Made by a program: the position numbers and the translations under genes
Notes under the pieces: model-generated
What the model was told of the DNA's origin: nothing
Seen by the model: the letters and a program-made list of their open reading frames with translations, nothing else
Database searches by the model: none
Assembly: GCF_910592395.1 (NCBI RefSeq)
Contig: NC_088310.1
Span: 15,197,501-15,261,500, forward strand
Origin: Lineus longissimus
Lineage: Eukaryota; Nemertea; Pilidiophora; Heteronemertea; Lineidae
Direction: 5' to 3'
Length of the DNA stretch: 64,000 nt
Shown: in pieces, positions 56,986-64,000 of the stretch
How the letters are laid out: every line of letters starts with the position of its first letter
Numbering within the stretch: position 1 is the first letter of the stretch

Positions 56986-57918
56986 ATGTCGGACTCGAGC
57001 GCAATAAGTGATTTTCAAGTTTCTGATAGTGATAATGCTAGCGTTGTAACATCCTCGAGTAATTTCACGGATAGTGGAGATGAATCAGTGGTAACTGGTG
57101 TCATTCTTGGCTACCAGTTCGAGCCCGTTGTTGAAGGCAGTTTTGAGGATATGGAAGAAGGCGAGGATGTTGATGACGAGGAAGAGGAAGATAGATTCTG
57201 GCGACTTCGTATGGAGGAGCAAAACTGGTACGTGAATTGCTGGATGCAAAAATGCATTTTTGACAATATTATCAGTTACAAATGGTACAAATCACGTAGA
57301 TCTCACGGTCTCCTTATCCATTGTCGCTATTTGTCTGGTCTCGAAGTGCATTAGCAGCGTTTTTCGTTGGATGCTTCGAAACACTTGTCCGACAATTGAT
57401 TTTCGGACTTTCAATTTCGCTCATTGTACAGCTTGAGCTTGGCTTCCTTTTTGCGTTATAAGTTCTTGCTTCCATGTTAGTTGACTGGATATTGCTGCAG
57501 CAGTGCCTACAAATGCCTAACTTGCCGTTTTCGTTTAGCTAATGTTATGTTATCACTTTGTTTACTAATGAACCATACTAAGCACACACATCATGCATTG
57601 GCAGCTAGCTGGACTGCACTGGATGTGGAAGACACCTTTGCCTTGTTTATAAATATAATGTGTGATATTTTCTTTTAGGTGCATATGTGGTGACAAATGT
57701 GAGGTGCAAGATGTCCCAATAGAAAATGCCTGTTGCCATGAAAAGGAACCAATTTTGAGGAAAATTGAGGCGTACAACGAGGAACATGGCGGAAACATTC
57801 GGTGCATCACCGAACATCCCGGGTTCCAGTCCAATTGCCTTGATGTGTGGGTGCTACAGACTGCCTACTCCCATTACAAGCAGCAATATCGGGCGGCAGT
57901 AGATGGAGAAACAAATGA
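56986..57918 (+). CDS. P2X7-ballast-like protein, first two exons
   Basis: Exon 1 (56986-57227) starts MSDSSAISDFQVSDSD and is strongly acidic (MEEGEDVDDEEEEDRFW), ending at a GTACGTG donor. Exon 2 (57679-57918, after TTCTTTTAG) joins in phase to give NWCICGDKC, then ENACCHEKE, CITEHPGFQSNCLD and LQTAYSHYKQQY, ending at another GTACGTG donor. W-C-x-C-G-x2-C, a CC pair and CIT-x-HPGF-x4-CL are the Cys pattern of the zinc-binding ballast domain at the C-terminus of P2X7 receptors, which also occurs in non-receptor proteins. The expected last exon was not found before the facing gene. No channel domain is present. Confidence 0.7.
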
Positions 57919-58125
57919 GTACGTGATACTTGTATTTCATTCAATATTGATAATATATTTTCATTCCTAATGTTATTACAAATGATCAGAAAATATTGCA
58001 CTCATAATACATAATGAAGAGTAGTCAGTCACAACATGACTAACAAAACATACGTCTAGTGATATTTTGCAATTTACTTCCTCTTATGTATACATGTATG
58101 ATATAAGACATTTCTGAAGAATGGA

Positions 58126-61100
58126 TTATGGGCAGCTTGACTGCTTGATATCTGCCCAGAAAGAGTCATGTGGATTGAAAATAATGTAGTATTTTTGATG
58201 CTTACCATGACTAGAATCGTCCTTGATTGGTCTCACTGAGTAACCACCTTTCTTGGATTTGATGAAGGTTACTGACCATCTTAGTTTCCCGTCCTCAGTC
58301 GTTGCCTGCTCCCTGTCACCATTTTCATTATAATGTAGCGCTGACAGGAGAAGCCTAAAAAGTAAAATATAAAAAGTTCTCAGATACCTGTGCATGTATG
58401 TCATTCAAGGCTCATCGGCGCGTGAAGTTCTCAACTGATAAATTGACTTGATTGATAGATTTTGGAACATCACTCAGCTGTGCCTGGTTCTGTCTTATTT
58501 CAAGTACACGTACACACCTCACTGACAAATTTCTAAAGTTGGTAATTTCATGAAGACTTTGAGTAGATTTCACTACTCCAGGACTTCATGTACATTTGTA
58601 CTGCGGCCTTCTATCAAACTTGGAATTTACCTGCATAGCATCCCTTTGAAGCTGATTGCTGTCATTTTGGGGGCAAAATGGAGGATGAGACTGTGATATG
58701 CCTCAATACTTGACGTCTGTTCGCCAGGAGACATTTTCTTCACAGCCGGTTTGAAGTAGGCATTGTCAATAATGTTGCCAGCTTTCACTGATGCTGCCGA
58801 TCCTGAAATTTGAAAATGTGAATAGGTCACACAAATAATTTGATGTTCATTTTATCACTAGAAGACAGACCATTCTATCCGAGAGTTTTGTTTTGAAACA
58901 TCTCTCCAAAAACTTTGTGCATGTCGTGATGCATGTCCACTCAAGTCGATACCCGAAGGTCTTCGATATCAATTCGAGAAATACTCACCTTGTTCAAGCC
59001 ACTTCGTGCCCTTCTGCCGCCCAACTAATCGACCATGGCCGCACTTCGGATATACCCCTCCATGTCCTTTGTGTTTGTTGTGCATGTGGTTGTCCAACGA
59101 CAACCACCTGGCCAGCATCATATTTGGGTCCCCATCTGGAGTTGTTGCAGCGCACCAGTAAAGGTGATTGATTATAGACCTCCGCCACTCCTCTAAAATC
59201 CCACAGTTTTTCTCCTTTGAAGCCTTGTCAACCTTCTTCTTCAAACCTGGAAAAAAGGAGAACAGTCCTAATAATTCTAGCAATTGTCAATTTGCTATGG
59301 ACTATGACATTCATTTTTGTAAAGTGTTTCTCTTGACTCGTGCATTCACTTTTCTAACAAATCTCCACACTGGACCAGGCTGAAAAGTTCAATCTAAGAA
59401 CAGTACTGTACTCTAAATAATTTCATGCCTAATATAATATGTAGACACTACGGACACTTACTCTTGGCCAAATGCCAGACGTCAAAACGATGGTCTGTAT
59501 CCGGTAGATTTTCTCTGAGCCACTTGTTGATTTGGACATGCCGATCAGTCACTATTTTTGAAATAGTGACATCCTCCGTTTCCAGGTATCTAACACATCG
59601 AATCAACCCTTCCTTCTCCATGTTAACACTATGGTTGACGCCCTCTTCATTCGACTGAAAGAGATGAGGTATGGAGATTGATACTTTTGTCCTAATGTGC
59701 ATATCAATTTCATGGAATCAAATTAAAATCTAGTTACATGTACAATCTGGAGGAGTGTTCCACAAAGTACATTACAATAAGAACAAACTCTCCAATAAAA
59801 TCCATGTTGTTTACATTTTATGTATGATTATCATCATTTAACGGCAACAGTATGATATCAACAATGTTATCTAATGTGATCTTCTTTATGATAATCTGAA
59901 AACAAGGTTTACTGATCCATATTTACATGTACAATTTTCTTTTATATCGCCTGTGTAATTGAAAAGCAATAATTATAATTTTACTTACTTGAACTAATTG
60001 CACATCCAAAATGCGGTTGACATTCAACTCCAGGAGAGAGTAGGAGCCGTATTTTGCACAATGCCCTGGGCTGTCTGATCTACCATCCCCTCCAACAACA
60101 ACTGGCTTCCTGGAATCTTTCACTTGCTGCAACACTTCCTGCTGGTTCTCCCGCCACACTGTCATCACTGCCGGCCACAGGTATTGCCTCTGGTGCTGGT
60201 AGAAGGTGCCCCGTTTTATCGCTTGGCATCCAAGATAACTGAAGACTTTCAGCGTTTTGGCTGCAGTTGAACCGGCGAAGAGGATGGCACTGGAGAGCAG
60301 CAAGTTTCCAGCTGGAATACGGTTGATAAATGGTTGGCTCTCCCAAAATCTGAAATGAAAGCAATGTTCAGCATGACACAATATGTACCAAGTGAAAAGG
60401 ACTCTGGAGAAAACACTATTAAACACCGAGCTATTATTTAGTCACACTAATGCTGAAAGATGTATTAATTGATTGATGTACTTGGTTAGCCAACATTTTG
60501 GCAATCCGGGAAAAAAACATGACAACAATTTTCATACAAAAATACAGGATTTCCTTCAATCTTACCTTTCAAAAGAACATAGTTTATTGGAACAACATTG
60601 CTTAATGGATAGATATGTCCCTAGGGTCCTGATGTGTCTCTTGGCTGGGGAACAGCATACAGGACATATCTTGAAGAGTTCCATCAATTTCGAGTGGAAC
60701 ACCAGGTACTTCGTCTGACAGTGTGGATCATCTTTCCTACGGAAAAATCGAGAGAAAATTCACAAAGAATACACAAAAGTCAAAAGCACAGGAAAAATTC
60801 CAATCTGCATGATCTGTGTTGGTGATGACTATATAAAAGGATCAGTTTTGTGGACTGGTCAATATCACTGGTAAATTTACAAGGCTGTTTTTTAAAAATG
60901 ATCGTACAAGCTGTTGCCAGTGTTGGGCCCCTTTTTATAGAAATTCCTGGAAATAACATTTAGATGCTATATTGTTTTTTGTTATGTTGAGATGGCTTAT
61001 ATCAGATTACATGATTATGTTTTAGACAACCTTCTTCAATGCAAGGACACTGTAGTGTTACATAAATGTAGTAAAATACTCACTCATTCTCATTATCAAT

Positions 61101-62991
61101 GAAGTTGAATTCTTCATCAGAGACCTCCTCGCTGCTGATGTCGCTCTCTGCTGGTTCATAGCTCTTGTCAAGGGGATCAACCGTATCTTCAAGAGATTCA
61201 TCATCAGACGATTCTGACCCAGGTCCATCCTCCATTTCATTTGAAGCTGATTTGGCTTGAGGGCAATTTCCTGTGGCTATGTTTGGAAGGTGGTCAGGGT
61301 CAGTTCCAGTTGGTGTTCCTGTAAAATTCAATATACATGTAGCATTAGAACATGCAATATCATATCGATTTTATGTTAAAACTAATCGGATAGATTCTTG
61401 ACAGTGAGACAACATGCAGATGCTGTGAAAATTTCCCGCGTTCAGTTCCAACATATTATTTAGACATAGACGGAGATCTTTCACAGTTTGTCTTTTTCAT
61501 TTCTCTGAAAACATCATTACATAAAAGCTTTACCTGATGAGGAAACATTTGGCTTGACATCAATGCTGGAAATGCTGCACACCTTTTCATCTGTTTGTGT
61601 TCCTGAATATAAAAACAAAAAGTTTCTCAAACTTGTCTCAGTTCCCTAATAAATTCTATTATTGTGTTCAATTTGGCAAAAGCTACTTGTTTATGGAGTC
61701 GCCCTGTTTTATGACCAATATTAGTATATTATGCTTTAAAAATACTAACCTATTGAGACTGTCACCTTGGTCTTTGGTTTTTCATAATTTGTCTGCACCC
61801 TCATCGAACGATGCTTTGGTCGCCGAATTCGCCTATTCACTTGGGTGAATTGACTTTTGGTCTGACAAGGCTGAAAAGGTGGAGTAAAGAGCTCAAATAA
61901 AAACCATTGCCAAAACTTTGTTTCATGAATTCAACTTTTTGCTATGCATAGTCAAGTCTAGTTACATGGCTGCTTGTTGTATATTCTGTTCCGAAATATT
62001 GAGTAAAAGAGACAAAATGTTTTCTTTCACCTGGAAGGCAATGATGATGGGGGAATTTTTTACTGTTCCATCCAGAGTAATGTCAGCTTGTTAGTTTGAT
62101 TCTCAACTCACCACAGATTCCTGACCACCATCTTCATCATCACTGATATCAGCTTCGATAGCAGCTTGGAAATCCATGGCTTCCTTCCAAGCACCAGCAG
62201 CCTCCACGTCCTATGTAATTGTAAAAAGAATGAAATTATTGCCAGTGATTGTCCCACATGTCAGTCTACCCCTGATTATCTCGTCTTATATTGTCTAACT
62301 GCTCTATGCATCCGTCAGGAAGTAAGGAAATGTATGGGCCTTATACTGTCATGACTGTTCCTGTGTGATGCTTCATACATAGGCCTACAATGAGTACAAT
62401 GCATAATAAGCATAACAAGAATGTAAACAAAACAAGACTTACTCGTTTTCTCTCCCTTATCACGACGGCATTTCGACTTCCAGTCAATTTGGGGGTCGTA
62501 AAAATGTCTGATGAAGGACCAGGAACTGGGGTGAGAGGGCTTCGTGTAGCTTTCGGACGTTCTGTGACTGCAGGGGTCCCGTGTTTCGGCTTGCTGGGGA
62601 GAAGTGAAACGGACGGGATCGCATCGTCGGCCAGGCTCCAGTTCACTTTGATGTCCTTGGCATCTTTCTGATATGCCTTCGCCAGCATTTCTTTCTGCAT
62701 TTGCCTGGACACACTGTTGGTCATATCGTCGGGAAAATGTTCACTACATATCACTGCATTTTTGGTCCAAACGAAATCTGAACGGGAGTGGGAAACGACC
62801 CTGCACCAAGCTTTAAATCTCCGAGAATCATCAGCTCTATCAGGAAACAAATGCGCTCCGAATTCACTATTTGATGTGGTGTTGCCGCATCCATAAACAA
62901 CACATCGTTTTCCCCGGTCTTTCCTCAGCTTCTTCAGGGTTTTAGTCCTCTTCTCCGGCGGTTCGGCAGTATCTTCACTTGTACAATCCAT
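58126..62991 (-). CDS. THAP-domain Kolobok-like transposase, 12 exons, apparently intact
   Basis: Exons in phase: 62991-62443, 62210-62112, 61870-61750, 61602-61534, 61318-61084, 60736-60566, 60349-59989, 59654-59462, 59246-58989, 58802-58631, 58354-58206, 58151-58126. They sum to 2403 bp (800 residues) with no internal stop. Exon 1 is a C2CH THAP finger (CVVYGC, then ICSEHF). Acidic linkers follow, then a Cys-rich entry (KICPVCCSP). The catalytic part has VVVGGDGRSDSPGHCAKYGS (first Asp), KIVTDRHVQINKW (second Asp), FDVWHLAK, INHLYW and SSIEAYHSLILHFAPK (Glu). This order is that of Kolobok-type THAP transposases. Splice sites are consensus-like. It could be a live transposase or a domesticated gene. 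Confidence 0.85.
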
Positions 62992-63179
62992 CGCAATCTT
63001 TCAGTATATGCCGCTGATGAGAACATTTTACCTTTATGTAGCCTGTAGGGGCCGAAGTTCCTAGTTAATCCCATTGTTTAGCCCGATAATCCCTCTAATT
63101 AGCATTCAGGAACATGGTTCGTCTGACACCTTTGGCTTATCAGCACCGCTGTCAAAACACGATATCAGTGTCCATCTCG

Positions 63180-63187
63180 TGACGTCA
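63180..63187. promoter_or_regulatory. CRE-type palindrome in right inverted repeat of Kolobok-like element
   Basis: TGACGTCA about 190 bp upstream of the transposase ATG (minus strand). Adjacent AACATGGCGGCC is a good YY1-type match, and ATTGG (CCAAT) follows at 63206. Confidence 0.6.
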
Positions 63188-63259
63188 TCCAACATGGCGG
63201 CCGTTATTGGAATTTCTTTAGCAGAGACAAGACCACAATTGATTTTTTAAGCCTTTTAG

Positions 63260-64000
63260 CAGTTAAATTGTCAATGTTTGACCGCGACGCATCAAAGAAC
63301 GCGTGGTGTTGTGAATCTGAAATTTAGATTATGTTATTCCGGACAGTCGGGCAAGTAAATGGTGAAAAATAAAATGGTGATTGACCACGGAAATTTTTTT
63401 TTAATCGACAAATTAGACAGACTTTGATATTTCCACTCTTTTCAGCCAACTGGCAGAAAAAACTCAAAACACGCCCCCTATTACCCAATTAGCAAAATTC
63501 GAAATTAATTTTTTCAGCAAATAATTTCTTTATATCTGTAGACTTGCCACAGCAAATATTTTTTCAATACCTCTCCAAATATGTACTTGAGAATAAAAAA
63601 CATGCACTCGTCTAATAGATAGGCCTCGACCCTCCAACCTATGAATATTCATTAGTGGTCTTGTCTCAATGAAGGTACATTTCAGGGGTTAACATTTTGA
63701 GATTTTTTTCAAACTAATGTACATGACATCCCACAACTCTCCAACAAAGGAAAGTCATATCTGGACATTTTTGGAGAAATGAGAGACATTTCAAAGAGTG
63801 GTACAACTGTGCCAAAGCGACGAAAGAGGACAAAATCGACAAAAAGTCATGATTTTGCACCCAACAGCACCAAATTCAAAGACCTGCCCTGGCCAGAATA
63901 AGCAAGCTATGGAGCTGAAACTTTAGGATGTGATTTAGGAGTATCTTTGCTGCTTAGGGCACAACTTTCAGAATCAAGGCCTAAGTAGTTTCAAAGAAAT
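63260..64000. other. gene-free right flank
   Basis: No gene recognised. GAGACAAGACCAC at 63221-63233 is exactly inverted at 63656-63668 (GTGGTCTTGTCTC), possibly marking another element end. Otherwise AT-rich. Confidence 0.45.

Larger units (their letters stand above)
56850..63250. mobile_element. Kolobok-like DNA transposon, about 6.4 kb
   Basis: Subterminal inverted repeats match almost exactly. Left (56905-56937) reads GGCCGCCAT, 3 bp, GATGACGTCACGAAATGGAC; right (63202-63169, reverse strand) reads GGCCGCCAT, 4 bp, GATGACGTCACGAGATGGAC. A CTGCTAA word also matches further out. Inside are a THAP-type DDE transposase and a convergent second gene. Exact ends and TTAA target sites were not fixed, so the limits are approximate. 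Confidence 0.7.

Noticed and set aside
56986-57918. P2X7 receptor gene
   Set aside because: Only the C-terminal ballast-type Cys pattern is present. No transmembrane or ATP-binding channel domain.

Overview
This looks like nuclear DNA from a metazoan, most likely a marine invertebrate and possibly lophotrochozoan. The evidence is intron-rich eukaryotic reading frames, metazoan-type transposon families, one short TTAGGG-type telomeric tract and no operons. The species cannot be fixed from the sequence. I see no conserved single-copy host gene. Almost everything readable is transposon or virus-like sequence, much of it nested.

Layout. 0.4-0.9 kb: minisatellite. 1.6-7.4 kb: a long repeat in two adjacent copies; the first is split by a TIR element that holds a pogo-like transposon, which holds a MITE, which holds a LINE tail. 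A third partial copy lies at 11.4-12.0 kb. 7.7-9.8 kb: a Helitron helicase exon and an unidentified exon cluster. 10-22.7 kb: foldbacks, tandem repeats and MITEs, no gene. 22.75-26.09 kb: a decayed piggyBac element split by a palindromic Tc1-like MITE, itself split by a hAT-like MITE carrying the telomeric tract. 26.7-27.3 kb: Harbinger relic. 27.4-29.5 kb: BEL/Pao pol relic. 29.7-34.96 kb: an AT-rich block of decayed, same-strand, virus-like genes with a capsid-like reading frame, interrupted by two MITEs. 38.6-40.4 kb: a hairpin-ended repeat with 300-bp internal units. 40.7-42.0 kb: Harbinger transposase relic plus a SANT-type exon. 42.9-50.3 kb: a nearly complete ISL2EU-type element with a THAP-DDE transposase and a SAP-SWIM-YqaJ nuclease, the latter broken by one stop. 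50.4-52.6 kb: LINE relic. 52.6-56.8 kb: a Penelope-like element with long open ORF1 and ORF2. About 56.85-63.25 kb: a Kolobok-like element with an apparently intact 12-exon THAP transposase and a convergent P2X7-ballast-like gene.

The two large DNA transposons share one plan: two genes face inward from the terminal repeats, and each terminal repeat carries a TGACGTCA (CRE-type) palindrome upstream of the gene it faces. This suggests that the terminal repeats double as promoters. The virus-like block and the Kolobok gene pair are the best candidates for something little described.
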